Program-made: the position numbers and the translations under genes
Origin: Aggregatibacter segnis ATCC 33393
GTDB lineage: Bacteria; Pseudomonadota; Gammaproteobacteria; Enterobacterales; Pasteurellaceae
Reading direction: 5' to 3'
NCBI RefSeq assembly: GCF_000185305.1
Contig: NZ_GL622200.1
Coordinates: forward strand, 1,394,358 to 1,458,357
Length of the DNA: 64,000 bases
Notes under the pieces: model-generated
Seen by the model: only the letters and a program-made list of their open reading frames with translations
Databases searched by the model: none
Told to the model about the DNA's origin: nothing
In this document: one piece after another, positions 28,025 to 36,829 of the stretch
Position numbering within the stretch: the first letter of the stretch is position 1
Layout of the letters: every line of letters begins with the position of its first letter

Positions 28025-28694
28025 ACCAACTCTTCTCTGCTAAGCGCCAACGACTGTATTGTTGCACGATCTGAGTAACCGTACTTTTGGAATAAGTCAC
28101 TTTAATATTTTCATCTAACGTCAATCGCCCTTTGGTAATAATCGAACCACTAATTTTACCTTGTCCTCGAATGTGTAAATCGCCTTCGGCGACAATCACC
28201 GCATTCACGTTTTTGTTAATTTCCCATTCAGTTTCTTCTGCCGTGAACCAATACAATGCCACAGGCGACGATGAGCCTAACATGAGCGGAGGCGACGGCA
28301 ATTGTGAACGAAAAAGCGCAAGCCCTTCTTCGGAAATAAACTGGTCAAACAATTTTTCATATTGGTTTCGCACCGGTTGTTTTTGAAATAACTTATCCCG
28401 TCGACACCACGCATAATGGCTTAAACCATCATCGAATGGATTGTTCTCCAACCGAAATGTCAAGAGAAAGGTATCGCCGTTTTCATTTAACGGAACTTGC
28501 TGACATTTCTCTTTTTTTGTCGCTTGGCTTAGCGTTTGCAATTTTATTTGCTGAGTCACATATACGTGTCGCTGAGCTGCAATAGAAGAATAAAGGCGGA
28601 ATAAGTCATCGTTAAAAAGTAGCGTTAAAAGTAAAAATGAACTCAGCAAAAGCAACAAACTCAACGTCATCATGCCTCGATGGAGTTTTCTCAT
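27999..28694 (-). CDS. comP: Competence pseudopilin-like protein ComP
   Basis: A 231-residue PilX-like protein: basic start MRKLHRG, prepilin-type cut before MMTLSLLLLLSSFLLLTLLF, then a long beta-rich domain (GDLHIRGQGKISGSIITKGRLTL). Glu5 is absent, which is seen in some minor pseudopilins that sit at the tip. It overlaps comO by 4 bases and comQ by 26 bases, so translation is coupled. Two cysteines (KCQQ and AWCRR) could form a disulfide. The role in assembling the uptake pseudopilus is inferred from the operon. Confidence 0.8.
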   Translation of the reverse strand: MRKLHRGMMTLSLLLLLSSFLLLTLLFNDDLFRLYSSIAAQRHVYVTQQIKLQTLSQATKKEKCQQVPLNENGDTFLLTFRLENNPFDDGLSHYAWCRRDKLFQKQPVRNQYEKLFDQFISEEGLALFRSQLPSPPLMLGSSSPVALYWFTAEETEWEINKNVNAVIVAEGDLHIRGQGKISGSIITKGRLTLDENIKVTYSKSTVTQIVQQYSRWRLAEKSWYDFVVPKN

Positions 28695-29434
28695 TCTTTA
28701 GCTCCATTTAATAAAGGCACAACGAGAGAGGTTTCATATTTAATCTTTTTATTCGTTTTGAAATGCCCTGCTAAACGTATTTCAACGCCCTGTTTTTCTG
28801 CTAACCAATCAAAGCTCAAATGGGAAATTTCATATACCTTATCGTCTAATAAATCCACCCAACCGCCATGATTACAAGCGGACTGCTGGGTATAGCGTTG
28901 ACATTCCTCTCGATTGCAATTTTGTTTTACTGTGTTTTTGTAAGTTAAACGTGTTTCCAACATTTTTTGATGAAGTCGGTAACCAAATAATTCCCGTTCA
29001 ATTTCCTTTGTAGCATTACGTTTATTTAAGATACAAGCATCCTCTTGATAACCAGTACCAATACACCCATTTGAATCCAAATCATAAAAAAACAGCACAC
29101 AGCTGTTATTTCTCTCGCTATTCATTTGAGTGATAAAAACCGATGAGGGAATATTTCCCAGTTCAAATAACGCCAAATTATTTTTCGTCAATTTATCACT
29201 TACCGCACGAAAGCCGCTTCTTGCCAAATCTTTGCCTATTAATTGGATTACACGTTGTAACTCAGTTTGTAATTGCAAACGAAGTAACATTCCACGGTTC
29301 TGTTGCTGATGCTGGCTATAAAACTGCATAATAACAAGCAGTAAAAAACTTGAAAGCGCCACTGAAATCATAAGTGCAACAAGCGTTTGCCCACGAGAAT
29401 ACACTACGTCATAAAAAAACTTATTCTTCATCAT
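28691..29434 (-). CDS. comO: Competence pseudopilin-like protein ComO (PilW-like)
   Basis: A 247-residue minor pseudopilin. The prepilin segment is YSRG/QTLVALMISVALSSFLLLVI, with Ala in place of Glu5. The C-terminal domain carries a cluster of cysteines (NSCVLF, NGCIG, DACIL, QNCNREEC, SACNHGG) that probably form disulfides in the periplasm. It overlaps comN by 14 bases. PilW-type proteins prime pilus assembly; here the pseudopilus serves DNA uptake. Family placement is by the N-terminal helix and operon position. Confidence 0.8.
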   Translation of the reverse strand: MMKNKFFYDVVYSRGQTLVALMISVALSSFLLLVIMQFYSQHQQQNRGMLLRLQLQTELQRVIQLIGKDLARSGFRAVSDKLTKNNLALFELGNIPSSVFITQMNSERNNSCVLFFYDLDSNGCIGTGYQEDACILNKRNATKEIERELFGYRLHQKMLETRLTYKNTVKQNCNREECQRYTQQSACNHGGWVDLLDDKVYEISHLSFDWLAEKQGVEIRLAGHFKTNKKIKYETSLVVPLLNGAKE

Positions 29435-29939
29435 TCACACATGCACTCAACGACTGGTTATCTTTTAATTTCAGACTACCCACATTAAAAAACGAAAATA
29501 AAGTACGCTGAGAATTCGCTTGTAGGACAAAACAAGCAGTAGAAGCCGTATTACGAATACCGCTTAAACGCGTAAGTTCTAGAGGATAATAACGTTTACT
29601 AATCAACATTGTGTCCGCAGCCGGATAATAAAAATGCGCAGAAACATACTGAGGACAACCTTGAGGAGCTAAACAGTCACATAGGTGATGATTTTTAATC
29701 TGCGCCGTTAAACACCAACGTTTACCTGACAGATCACGGCTTGCCATGATAAACCAGATATCGGAGGAGTTTTCTACACGAGCTTGAATTTGACGTAAAA
29801 ACGCATAAAGTTTTTGCTGCTCTTTTTGCAAGACGTTCTGCTGTGAATGCTGCTGCCATGCGGGCAAAGCAAGCATCAACAATAGACTAAGAATGAAAAG
29901 CGCGATTAACATTTCCAGCAAAGTAAACCCTTTTTGCAT
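29421..29939 (-). CDS. comN: Competence pseudopilin-like protein ComN
   Basis: First gene of the operon, 172 residues, with the classical type IV prepilin N-terminus MQKG/FTLLEMLIALFILSLLLML: cleavage after Gly4 and Glu at mature position 5. The globular part has four cysteines (RWCLTA, LCDCLAPQGC) and later CFVLQ and ACVNDEE. It would be processed by prepilin peptidase PilD, encoded elsewhere. A CRP-S site lies 67 bases upstream, so expression needs Sxy (TfoX) together with CRP. Ribosome site AAAGGAACG precedes the ATG. Confidence 0.85.
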   Translation of the reverse strand: MQKGFTLLEMLIALFILSLLLMLALPAWQQHSQQNVLQKEQQKLYAFLRQIQARVENSSDIWFIMASRDLSGKRWCLTAQIKNHHLCDCLAPQGCPQYVSAHFYYPAADTMLISKRYYPLELTRLSGIRNTASTACFVLQANSQRTLFSFFNVGSLKLKDNQSLSACVNDEE

Positions 29940-30005
29940 AAACGTTCCTTTTTTTGAGCCGCACTTTAAGGGAATAAGAAAGGCTAAAACATGCAGATAG
30001 AGAAA

Positions 30006-30026
30006 TTTTGCGAAGAAGATCGCAAA
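30006..30026 (-). promoter_or_regulatory. CRP-S (Sxy-dependent) competence regulatory site
   Basis: A palindrome of TTTTGCGA, a 5-base centre and TCGCAAA: core TGCGA-N6-TCGCA at 30009-30024. The C in the TGCGA half-sites, in place of T, is the hallmark of CRP-S sites in Pasteurellaceae, which need Sxy as well as CRP. It lies 67-87 bases upstream of comN. Confidence 0.9.
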
Positions 30027-30148
30027 GTAAAATTAATTTGGAAGAAAATTGACAAAAAACACGTCACATTTACGACACACGCTCAAAATATGTCACATTT
30101 AAAAATTGCCTAAGTGTTTTTAATTGTATGATATATAAAGGGTTTTAT

Positions 30149-30225
30149 TGGTGGGTCGTATAGGATTCGAACCTATGACCAATGGATTAAGAGTCCACTG
30201 CTCTACCAGACTAAGCTAACGACCC
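30149..30225 (-). tRNA. tRNA-Lys (anticodon CTT)
   Basis: On the minus strand a 77-base cloverleaf with encoded CCA: acceptor GGGTCGT / ACGACCC, anticodon loop CTCTTAA between TGGA and TCCA (anticodon CTT, reading AAG), and T-loop GGTTCGAATCC. The D-loop is one base longer than in the neighbours. It differs from the two upstream copies in anticodon stem and T-stem. Confidence 0.93.
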
Positions 30226-30250
30226 ATATTTGGGAAATACAGCTTTAAAT

Positions 30251-30326
30251 TGGTGGGTCGTGAAGGATTCGAACCTTCGACCAACGGATTAAAAGTCCGC
30301 TGCTCTACCGACTGAGCTAACGACCC
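30251..30326 (-). tRNA. tRNA-Lys (anticodon TTT)
   Basis: A 76-base minus-strand cloverleaf with encoded CCA: acceptor GGGTCGT / ACGACCC, D-arm AGCTCAGTCGGTAGAGC, anticodon loop CTTTTAA (anticodon TTT) between GCGGA and TCCGT, T-loop GGTTCGAATCC. Identical by eye to the next copy. Confidence 0.95.
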
Positions 30327-30349
30327 TTGAGAAAGGGGTATTTTTTGAA

Positions 30350-30425
30350 TGGTGGGTCGTGAAGGATTCGAACCTTCGACCAACGGATTAAAAGTCCGCT
30401 GCTCTACCGACTGAGCTAACGACCC
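30350..30425 (-). tRNA. tRNA-Lys (anticodon TTT)
   Basis: Same 76-base sequence as the copy at 30251-30326, first in the direction of transcription. The three genes lie 23-25 bases apart and are probably cut from one precursor. Confidence 0.95.
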
Positions 30426-30439
30426 AACAACGGTGGGTT

Positions 30440-30467
30440 ATAATACTGGTTTTATTTCAATAATCAA
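30440..30467 (-). promoter_or_regulatory. Putative promoter of the tRNA-Lys cluster
   Basis: On the minus strand TTGATT (30467-30462), 16 bases, TATTAT (30445-30440), ending 15 bases before the first tRNA. The remaining AT-rich gap up to pal holds the pal terminator. Confidence 0.45.
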
Positions 30468-30570
30468 TAAAAAATTTTATTTTTTTATTTATTCGCTTGA
30501 ATATGCATCAAAATAAAAATAATAAAATATGTATGCATCTAATTAAGAAGCACACAGTAAAACAAAAAAT

Positions 30571-30599
30571 AAAAAACCGGGCTAATACCCGGTTTTTTA
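30571..30599 (-). terminator. Terminator of the tol-pal operon
   Basis: AAAAAACCGGG, loop CTAATA, CCCGGTTTTTT, 17 bases after the pal stop. A strong terminator that isolates the tRNA cluster from pal. Confidence 0.92.
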
Positions 30600-30615
30600 T
30601 TTGAAATAGCAAAAA

Positions 30616-31068
30616 TTAGTATGCTAATACAGCACGACGGTTTTTTGCGTAAGCTGCTTCGTCATGACCTAATACTGCTGGTTTTTCTTCACCGTAAGAA
30701 ACAGTAGAGATTTGACCTGCTTGTACACCTTTAGCAGTTAAGAAACTTTGTACTGCGTGAGCACGACGTTCACCTAATGCCATGTTGTATTCTGGAGTAC
30801 CGCGTTCATCAGTATTACCTTCAATACGTACATTAGTTGCTGGAGTTGCATTTAAGTATGCAGCGTGAGCATCTAAGATTTGAGCATATTCACCTTCAAC
30901 ATTGTATTTGTCGAAACCGAAATATACAGTGTTGTAGCGTTGTTGTAAGTCTTGAACAGAGTAACCACCAAAAGTTTGGCCGTTTGCGCTTTCATTTTTT
31001 GATGATCCACAAGCAGCTAATACAGCTACTGAACCAGCAACTAACAATGCTTTAGTAAATTTATTCAT
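30616..31068 (-). CDS. pal: Peptidoglycan-associated lipoprotein Pal (outer membrane P6 type)
   Basis: Outer-membrane lipoprotein that binds peptidoglycan and TolB; in Haemophilus the homologue is the P6 antigen. The 150-residue precursor has a lipobox LAAC with Cys20, then an OmpA-like domain: [42 protein letters not shown] with the peptidoglycan-binding Asp and Arg, and a tyrosine end. Length equals family members (E. coli 173). CAAGGAGAAATCA precedes the ATG. Last gene of the tol operon, 14 bases after tolB. Confidence 0.96.
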   Translation of the reverse strand: MNKFTKALLVAGSVAVLAACGSSKNESANGQTFGGYSVQDLQQRYNTVYFGFDKYNVEGEYAQILDAHAAYLNATPATNVRIEGNTDERGTPEYNMALGERRAHAVQSFLTAKGVQAGQISTVSYGEEKPAVLGHDEAAYAKNRRAVLAY

Positions 31069-31082
31069 TGATTTCTCCTTGT

Positions 31083-32363
31083 TTATTTAGTTAAGTATGG
31101 TGACCAAGCTGGAAATTTAACTTGTCCATCATTCCCTGGTAAACGTGCCTTAAAGCGTCCGTCTGTGGACACTAATTGTAGCACCTTTCCCAGACCTTGG
31201 GTAGAGCTATAAATAATCATAATACCATTTGGTGAAATACTCGGACTTTCATCTAAGAAAGTTGAACTTAGTACCTCAGAACCACCTGAAACCAAATCTT
31301 GTTTCACAATGTTATTACTTCCATCGATCATTACTAACGTACTACCATCTGAGCTGATTTGACCACTACCACGTCCACCAACAAGAGATGCTCCGCCACC
31401 GGATGCACTCATGCGATAAACTTGCGGAGAGCCGCCTCTATCGGATGTGAACACAATTGACTGCCCATCAGGCGACCAAGAAGGCTCCGTGTTATTACCT
31501 GAACCACTGGTTAACTGAGAAACCTGTCCACTACCCAAATTTATTACATAAATATTCAATACGCCATCTTTTGAAGAGGCAAATGCTAATCTTGAACCAT
31601 CTGGCGAGAAAGCCGGAGCACCGTTATGCCCTGGGAATGAAGCGATTACTTTACGTGCCATTGAGCTAAGATCTTGCAGAATAATTTGCGCTTTTTTATT
31701 TTCAAAAGAAACATACGCTAATTTTTTGCCATCAGGAGACCATGCCGGAGACATAAAAGGCTGAGAGCTCTTATTAATAATAAATTGGTTAAAACCATCA
31801 TAGTCGGCTACGCGGACCTCATAAGGTTGTGAACCGCCATTTTTTTGCACGACATAAGCAATACGAGTCCGAAATGCACCACGAATCCCTGTTAGTTTCT
31901 CAAAGGTTTCATCACTCACAGTATGTGCACCATAACGAACCCATTTTTGAGTCACCGTATATTGGTTTTGAGACAAAATCGAACCCGCACTTCCCATGGT
32001 ATCGACTAATTGGTAAGCAATATCAAAACCACCATTAGACGGAGTTACTTGTCCAACAATTACTGCCTCAATACCCAATGCAGACCATGCACTAGGGTTA
32101 ACTTCTGCAGCTGTAGTCGGCTGCTGAGGCATTTTACTGACAGAAAGTGGATTAAATTTTCCGCTATTACGTAAGTCTGATGCAATGATATCTGCAATAT
32201 CTGCCGGCGCACTGCCTGGACCATTCCACTTAAACGGAACAACAGCAATAGGTCGTGCAGAATCCATAACCTCATCAATAACGATGCGAACCTCTGCACG
32301 AGCTAGTGAAGTCAATCCTAATAGCATAATAAATAAGCTAAATACTCGAATAACTCTTTTCAT
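31083..32363 (-). CDS. tolB: Tol-Pal system periplasmic protein TolB
   Basis: Periplasmic beta-propeller that links Pal with the TolA-Q-R complex. The 426-residue protein has a signal peptide (cleavage after about residue 23, [10 protein letters not shown]) and, after an N-terminal alpha-beta domain ([12 protein letters not shown]), repeated WD40-like units: [57 protein letters not shown]. coli TolB has 430. AGGAGAAAAA precedes the ATG. An uptake-signal hairpin lies between tolA and tolB. Confidence 0.96.
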   Translation of the reverse strand: MKRVIRVFSLFIMLLGLTSLARAEVRIVIDEVMDSARPIAVVPFKWNGPGSAPADIADIIASDLRNSGKFNPLSVSKMPQQPTTAAEVNPSAWSALGIEAVIVGQVTPSNGGFDIAYQLVDTMGSAGSILSQNQYTVTQKWVRYGAHTVSDETFEKLTGIRGAFRTRIAYVVQKNGGSQPYEVRVADYDGFNQFIINKSSQPFMSPAWSPDGKKLAYVSFENKKAQIILQDLSSMARKVIASFPGHNGAPAFSPDGSRLAFASSKDGVLNIYVINLGSGQVSQLTSGSGNNTEPSWSPDGQSIVFTSDRGGSPQVYRMSASGGGASLVGGRGSGQISSDGSTLVMIDGSNNIVKQDLVSGGSEVLSSTFLDESPSISPNGIMIIYSSTQGLGKVLQLVSTDGRFKARLPGNDGQVKFPAWSPYLTK

Positions 32364-32380
32364 TTTTTCTCCTATTGTTC

Positions 32381-32408
32381 AAAGTGCGGTGAAAAATTAC
32401 CGCACTTT
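32381..32408 (-). terminator. Uptake-signal hairpin at the tolA-tolB junction
   Basis: AAAGTGCGGT (32381-32390) and ACCGCACTTT (32399-32408) form a 10-base stem with 8-base loop GAAAAATT. One arm overlaps the last codons and stop of tolA. There is no long T tract on the minus strand beyond it, so it is more likely a partial attenuator or processing site than a full stop. Confidence 0.45.
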
Positions 32409-33512
32409 TCTTGGGTCAAACCCAAGAGTAAAGCTCTTAAACATTTCATACTCTTCCGGAGTAGGTGCTCTACGCATTTTTTTAGCTTGCTCAATCGCAT
32501 TTAATGCAGCTGCACACAAATCATTAGGCCCGGATTTTTTCTCATACGATAAAATAGTTCCATCACTGGCAATTTCCATCTTAATATCGCAAACTTTACC
32601 TATAAAGCGTGTATCTCCACGGAAATAAGGTTTTATCGAAGAGTAAACAACGCCCGCATATGCAGAACCTGTTTTACCGCCATCGCCAGCCCCCATTGAT
32701 GCTCCGGCACCTTGACTACCTTGTTTATTCGCATTTCCACCTTTGATTGCACTTCCGCCACCAAGATCACCGCCATTAAAGAAATCATCTAATGCATTTT
32801 GATCAGCCTTACGCTTCGCTGCATCCGCTTTTGCCTTAGCATCAGCTTTGGCTTTTGCCTCTGCTTTAGCTTTAGCATCTGCTTCTGCCTTAGCCTTGGC
32901 TTTAGCATCCGCTTCAGCTTTTGCTTTGGCTTCAGCGTCTGCTTTTGCCTTCGCTTCAGCTTCTGCTTTGGCTTTAGCTTCTTGTTTTGCTTTTTCTGCT
33001 GCTGCGGCTTTTGCTTTTGCCTCTTCTTCCGCTTGTTTAGCTGCAGCGGCTAAACGCTTAGCTTCTGCGTCAGCTTTCAATTTAGCGGCTTCTGCAGCTT
33101 GCTTAGCTTTCGCCTCTTCAGCTTCTTTTTGTTTCTCTAATGCCTCTAAACGAGCTTTTTCCTCTTGCTGTTTCTTTTGCTCAGCAAGTTGTTTTTGTTT
33201 TTCTTGCTCTTTTTTCTTCTCGAGCTCTTGTTGACGTTGCTGTTCTTCTTGTTTTTTATCTTCCAATTCTTGTTTCTTTTGTTTGTCAGCTTGGCCTTTT
33301 TTCTGCTGCTGAATTCGTCCCCACTCCTGAGCCGCAGAACCGGTATCCACCATCACAGCACCAATCACTTCGCCATCATCGCCTTCACCACCACCCATAA
33401 TATCAATATTGTGGTACAAAGAACTGAGGATAAGCAAACCAAACAAAATCAAGTGCATTATGACCGAAATCACAACTGCATCAACATCACCTTTTTGTCG
33501 CTTTTTCTGCAC
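32397..33512 (-). CDS. tolA: Cell envelope integrity protein TolA
   Basis: Inner-membrane protein spanning the periplasm from TolQ-TolR to Pal/TolB. The 371-residue protein has one N-terminal membrane helix (about residues 14-35, VVISVIMHLILFGLLILSSL), a long alpha-helical region from about 70 to 245 made of alternating Lys/Ala/Glu with many near repeats (KAKAEAEAKAKADAEAKAKA), a glycine-rich linker and a C-terminal domain with two cysteines (KVCDIK and DLCAAAL). The stop codon is provided by an uptake signal: the gene ends KVR-stop encoded by AAAGTGCGGTAA. The repeat region makes misleading open frames on the other strand. Confidence 0.94.
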   Translation of the reverse strand: MQKKRQKGDVDAVVISVIMHLILFGLLILSSLYHNIDIMGGGEGDDGEVIGAVMVDTGSAAQEWGRIQQQKKGQADKQKKQELEDKKQEEQQRQQELEKKKEQEKQKQLAEQKKQQEEKARLEALEKQKEAEEAKAKQAAEAAKLKADAEAKRLAAAAKQAEEEAKAKAAAAEKAKQEAKAKAEAEAKAKADAEAKAKAEADAKAKAKAEADAKAKAEAKAKADAKAKADAAKRKADQNALDDFFNGGDLGGGSAIKGGNANKQGSQGAGASMGAGDGGKTGSAYAGVVYSSIKPYFRGDTRFIGKVCDIKMEIASDGTILSYEKKSGPNDLCAAALNAIEQAKKMRRAPTPEEYEMFKSFTLGFDPRKVR

Positions 33513-33529
33513 AATGGTTACCTATCTCA

Positions 33530-33952
33530 TTAAATTGGATTTGTCATTAACCCAACTGACTTAATTCCGGCGAGATGAAGCAAATTAAGTGCTTTAATCA
33601 CTTCTTCATAAGGTACATCTTTCGCGCCACCAACTAAGAACATTGTATTGTTATCTTTATCAAACTCTTGTTTAGATAACTGGGTAACCATATCTTCAGT
33701 TAAATTTTCCGTACGATTTCCTCCAATTGAAATCGCATATTGACCAACACCGGAAACTTCTAAAATAACCGGCGTTCTGTCTTCTGCAGACACGTTTTGG
33801 CTTTGCACGGCATCCGGCAATTCAACCTCTACGCTCTGGCTAATGATTGGCGCAGTAGCCATAAAAATCAAAACCAATACTAAAAGCACGTCCAAAAACG
33901 GAACAATATTGATTTCAGATTTGATATCGCGGCGCTGACGACGATAAGACAT
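33530..33952 (-). CDS. tolR: Tol-Pal system protein TolR
   Basis: Inner-membrane proton-channel partner of TolQ. The 140-residue product has one membrane helix at about 15-38 (INIVPFLDVLLVLVLIFMA) with the essential Asp21, and a periplasmic dimerisation domain. Length equals E. coli TolR (142). It follows tolQ after an 85-base gap that holds an inverted uptake-signal pair, and precedes tolA by 17 bases. Confidence 0.95.
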   Translation of the reverse strand: MSYRRQRRDIKSEINIVPFLDVLLVLVLIFMATAPIISQSVEVELPDAVQSQNVSAEDRTPVILEVSGVGQYAISIGGNRTENLTEDMVTQLSKQEFDKDNNTMFLVGGAKDVPYEEVIKALNLLHLAGIKSVGLMTNPI

Positions 33953-33996
33953 ATCAACCTTCTAAACTTATAATCGAAAAAACATCTAAAATAGTG

Positions 33997-34021
33997 ACCG
34001 CACTTTTAACACAAAGTGCGG
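33997..34021 (-). terminator. Inverted uptake-signal hairpin between tolQ and tolR
   Basis: ACCGCACTTT and AAAGTGCGGC facing each other with a short loop AACACA. The second arm deviates in its last base. A possible mRNA-stability or attenuation element inside the operon. Confidence 0.4.
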
Positions 34022-34037
34022 CTGAAAATATGATTAA

Positions 34038-34727
34038 TTAACTATGGTGATTTTTACCAAAAACCTGGCGATGCAAGATTGTGGTAAATTCATCAATAAA
34101 ATTACCATAATTTTGTTCAAGTTTATTCACGCGTAAACTTAAACGGTTATAAGCCATTACCGCCGGAATTGCCGCAAATAAGCCGATTGCTGTCGCAATT
34201 AGCGCTTCCGCAATCCCCGGCGCAACCATTTGTAATGTAGCTTGTTTTGCTCCACTCAAGGACATGAAAGCGTGCATGATTCCCCAAACCGTACCAAAAA
34301 GACCGATATATGGACTAATGGATGCTACGGTCGCTAAGAATGGAACGCGAGTTTCAATATCTTCAATTTCACGATTCATAGATAAATTCATTGCACGGGT
34401 ACTACCTTTAATGATCGCCTCCGGTGCATCCGGGTTTGCTTGTTTCAAACGAGTAAACTCTTTAAAACCAACATAAAAAATCTGTTCACTACCTGTTAAG
34501 CCATCACGACGATTAGATAGCCCTTCATATAATTTATTTAAATCCTCACCGGACCAAAAACGGTCTTCAAATGCCATAGACTCTTTTAATGCCTTCGTTA
34601 ATACTCGGCTACGTTGAATAATAATCGCCCAAGAAATAATAGAAAAACTCACTAAAATGAGAATTACTAATTGAACCACAATACTGGCTTTTAAAAAGAG
34701 ATCTAAAAAGTTTAATTCTGAGGTCAT
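34038..34727 (-). CDS. tolQ: Tol-Pal system protein TolQ
   Basis: Inner-membrane proton channel component of the Tol complex. From ATG at 34727 the product has 229 residues and begins [20 protein letters not shown], like its Haemophilus counterpart; an upstream in-frame codon at 34745 gives six extra residues and was rejected. Three membrane helices: about 15-38, 134-155 ([20 protein letters not shown]) and 168-192 ([27 protein letters not shown]), the last two carrying the conserved channel residues. Follows ybgC after a 29-base gap. Confidence 0.95.
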   Translation of the reverse strand: MTSELNFLDLFLKASIVVQLVILILVSFSIISWAIIIQRSRVLTKALKESMAFEDRFWSGEDLNKLYEGLSNRRDGLTGSEQIFYVGFKEFTRLKQANPDAPEAIIKGSTRAMNLSMNREIEDIETRVPFLATVASISPYIGLFGTVWGIMHAFMSLSGAKQATLQMVAPGIAEALIATAIGLFAAIPAVMAYNRLSLRVNKLEQNYGNFIDEFTTILHRQVFGKNHHS

Positions 34728-34756
34728 TGCATACTCCGAAAACAACTCACTAATAG

Positions 34757-35161
34757 TTAATTGACTAGTGTTGCCTTGATTTGCGATGGAATTGCCACCG
34801 GTTTCATTTTACCAAGATCAACATAGGCTACCTTTACGGTAGCCCGACACAACGTTAATTCATTCCGTTTAATAATTTGAGAGAAAATAATGGACGCACC
34901 TTTTATTTCTGTGACAAGCGTTTCTATTTGTAGCAAGTCATCTAATTTTGCCGGAAAACAGTAATCAATATTCATTGATTTAACGACAAAAGCCCCTTTA
35001 TTTTCTGCTAACAATTCTTGTTGGGAAAAATTAAATGTTCTTAAATATTCTGTCCTTGCCCGCTCAAAAAAATGTAAATAGCGTGCATGATAAACCACAC
35101 CACCTGCATCTGTATCTTCGTAATAAACACGAGCAGAATAATGAAAAACGTTCTGTTCCAA
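34757..35161 (-). CDS. ybgC: Acyl-CoA thioesterase YbgC
   Basis: Cytoplasmic hotdog-fold thioesterase that hydrolyses short-chain acyl-CoA; it is the usual first gene of the tol-pal operon. The 134-residue product has [25 protein letters not shown] near residue 12-35 (seen in parts), with the catalytic Asp of DTDAGG and His of YHARY. The start is TTG at 35161, supported by GGAGAAGAA upstream and by alignment of RVYYEDTD to the family. A gap of about 110 bases separates it from ybgE, possibly with its own promoter. Confidence 0.92.
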   Translation of the reverse strand: MEQNVFHYSARVYYEDTDAGGVVYHARYLHFFERARTEYLRTFNFSQQELLAENKGAFVVKSMNIDYCFPAKLDDLLQIETLVTEIKGASIIFSQIIKRNELTLCRATVKVAYVDLGKMKPVAIPSQIKATLVN

Positions 35162-35274
35162 CTTTTCTTCTCCATTTAATGAAATTTAGAAAGCAGGAGG
35201 TCGGTTATTTTAGAGTGCTGCAAAATGATTAGCAAGCTTGAAATTGCACTTATTAAAAAATTAACTCTTTGATT

Positions 35275-35562
35275 TTAAGTTAATAGATTATGCAACAAAC
35301 TTATAATTGCTGCGAGATAACCAATCCATGGCATAAAAATCAGACGCCATAGCGTTGCTCTGATCTCAAAGCCCAAACCATGAATCCATAAAATCCCAAC
35401 GCTCCAGATCAAAATAAAAACATAATAAAATTCGACCGCTCTTAATTGCGTTGAAAATTGGTTAATGTTAAAAAAGAAAAACGCTGTTAAAGTCAGCGCT
35501 AAAATAAATGAAAGGGTTCGTAATGAACCCTTATTTACTAATTGATACAATGAATTAATCAT
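35275..35562 (-). CDS. ybgE: YbgE family protein of the cyd operon
   Basis: A 95-residue inner-membrane protein with three hydrophobic segments (about 15-30, 43-62 and 72-92) including GFEIRATLWRLIFMPWIGYLAA seen in parts, the pattern of the cyd operon protein YbgE. Its function is not established. The start ATG follows the cydX stop by only 4 bases, so translation is probably coupled. Last gene of the cyd group before ybgC-tol. Confidence 0.85.
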   Translation of the reverse strand: MINSLYQLVNKGSLRTLSFILALTLTAFFFFNINQFSTQLRAVEFYYVFILIWSVGILWIHGLGFEIRATLWRLIFMPWIGYLAAIISLLHNLLT

Positions 35563-35566
35563 TCAA

Positions 35567-35665
35567 TTACTCGTCAAATTTACCTGAACGTTCTTTGTTC
35601 ATTGTAATCTTTGCACTCACGCCTACAGCGAATAAAACGCCTACGACCCAAATTGCATATAACAT
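35567..35665 (-). CDS. cydX: Cytochrome bd oxidase small subunit CydX
   Basis: A 32-codon gene between cydB and ybgE that is too short for usual gene-length limits. It begins MLYAIWVVGVLFAVGVSAK, one membrane helix, and ends with a charged tail (NKERSGKFDE). CydX proteins (37 residues in E. coli) bind CydA and stabilise the haems of cytochrome bd. AGGGAG six bases upstream of the ATG, tight packing (10 bases after cydB, 4 before ybgE) and the position all agree. The conserved N-terminal Trp is at position 6. Confidence 0.88.
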   Translation of the reverse strand: MLYAIWVVGVLFAVGVSAKITMNKERSGKFDE

Positions 35666-35675
35666 ATTATTCTCC

Positions 35676-36815
35676 CTAGTATAATGAGTTTTTATTCTCT
35701 TCAACAAAGCTTTCATCCAAACGACCAAACATTTTGTAGTATGACCAAATGGTGTAAAGCAATGAGATGGTGACGAATACTAATGCAAGGTAGAACATTA
35801 AGGTTAATGTTAATTCACTTGAAGTCGCATCCCACATTAACAAGCTTTGTGCTGGGTGAGTACTTGAAGGCATTACAAATGGGAACATTGATACTGCCGC
35901 AGTAATAATCACACCCGCCATTGTTAATACAGAGAAGAAGAAGGCAAAACCACAACGATTTGCTTTAGATGCAATCACATTCAATAATGCACCCACAACA
36001 GCCAATGCTGGGAATACCCATAAAGCTGGAGTCTCATTAAAGTTCTTAAACCATGCACCAACTTCAACAGCCACCTCTTTACCTACTGCAGGTGAAGATG
36101 GCGCAAAGTGATCTAACACGCTAGTAACAACATAACCTTCTTTGAAAGAAAGCCACACGCCCGCAAGTACAAAAGTAATTAATGTAACTAATGCACCCAC
36201 TTGCGTAATTGCTCTTGCACGATCGCGTAGTGCTGCCGTAGTTTTCATTTGTAACCAGTTTGCGCCGTGCGTTACTAACATCGCAAGACTCAATACACCG
36301 CAAAGTAATGCGAATGGATTTAATAATGCAAAGAAAGAACCTGTGTAAGTTGCTTGTGAAAGATCATTCAATTCAAATGGTACACCTTGTAATAAATTAC
36401 CAAATGCCACACCGAATACTAATGCAGGTACAAAACCACCGGCAAACAAGCCCCAATCCCACACAGCGCGCCATGTTGGATTATCAATTTTAGCACGATA
36501 TTCAAAACCAATTGGACGGAAGAATAACGCAGCTAATACTAGGAATAAGGCAATATAGAAGCCTGAAAACGCTACAGAATAAACAATCGGCCATGCCGCG
36601 AAAATTGCACCGCCAGCAGTTAATAACCAAACTTGGTTACCATCCCAGTGTGGCGCAATAGAGTTAATCATAATACGTCTTTCTACTTCTTTCTTACCTG
36701 CGACGGGTAAAAGTGCGGTCACGCCCATATCGAATCCATCTGTTACAGAGAAACCGATAAGCAATACAACAACTAGCACCCACCAAATAATACGTAAAAT
36801 TTCATAATCAAGCAT
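35676..36815 (-). CDS. cydB: Cytochrome bd ubiquinol oxidase subunit II
   Basis: Second large subunit of the high-affinity bd oxidase in the inner membrane. The 379-residue product (same as E. coli) begins MLDYEILRIIWWVLVVVLLIGFSVTDGFDMG seen in parts, contains the conserved NSIAPHWDGNQVWLLTAGGA and eight to nine membrane helices. It follows cydA after 14 bases. Confidence 0.96.
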   Translation of the reverse strand: MLDYEILRIIWWVLVVVLLIGFSVTDGFDMGVTALLPVAGKKEVERRIMINSIAPHWDGNQVWLLTAGGAIFAAWPIVYSVAFSGFYIALFLVLAALFFRPIGFEYRAKIDNPTWRAVWDWGLFAGGFVPALVFGVAFGNLLQGVPFELNDLSQATYTGSFFALLNPFALLCGVLSLAMLVTHGANWLQMKTTAALRDRARAITQVGALVTLITFVLAGVWLSFKEGYVVTSVLDHFAPSSPAVGKEVAVEVGAWFKNFNETPALWVFPALAVVGALLNVIASKANRCGFAFFFSVLTMAGVIITAAVSMFPFVMPSSTHPAQSLLMWDATSSELTLTLMFYLALVFVTISLLYTIWSYYKMFGRLDESFVEENKNSLY

Positions 36816-36829
36816 AATCCATCTCCTGC

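Noticed and set aside
30060..30106. Two GTCACATTT repeats near the com operon that could be CRP half-sites
   Set aside because: No matching TGTGA half-site at the right distance; the CRP-S site at 30006 explains regulation.
32848..33060. A possible minisatellite or CRISPR-like tandem repeat
   Set aside because: It is the coding repeat of TolA with drifting units and no spacers; no CRISPR array is present in the window.
32799..33234. Long open frames on the plus strand opposite tolA, rich in Ala, Ser and Phe
   Set aside because: They mirror the Lys/Ala repeat of TolA in another frame; no ribosome site and low-complexity products.
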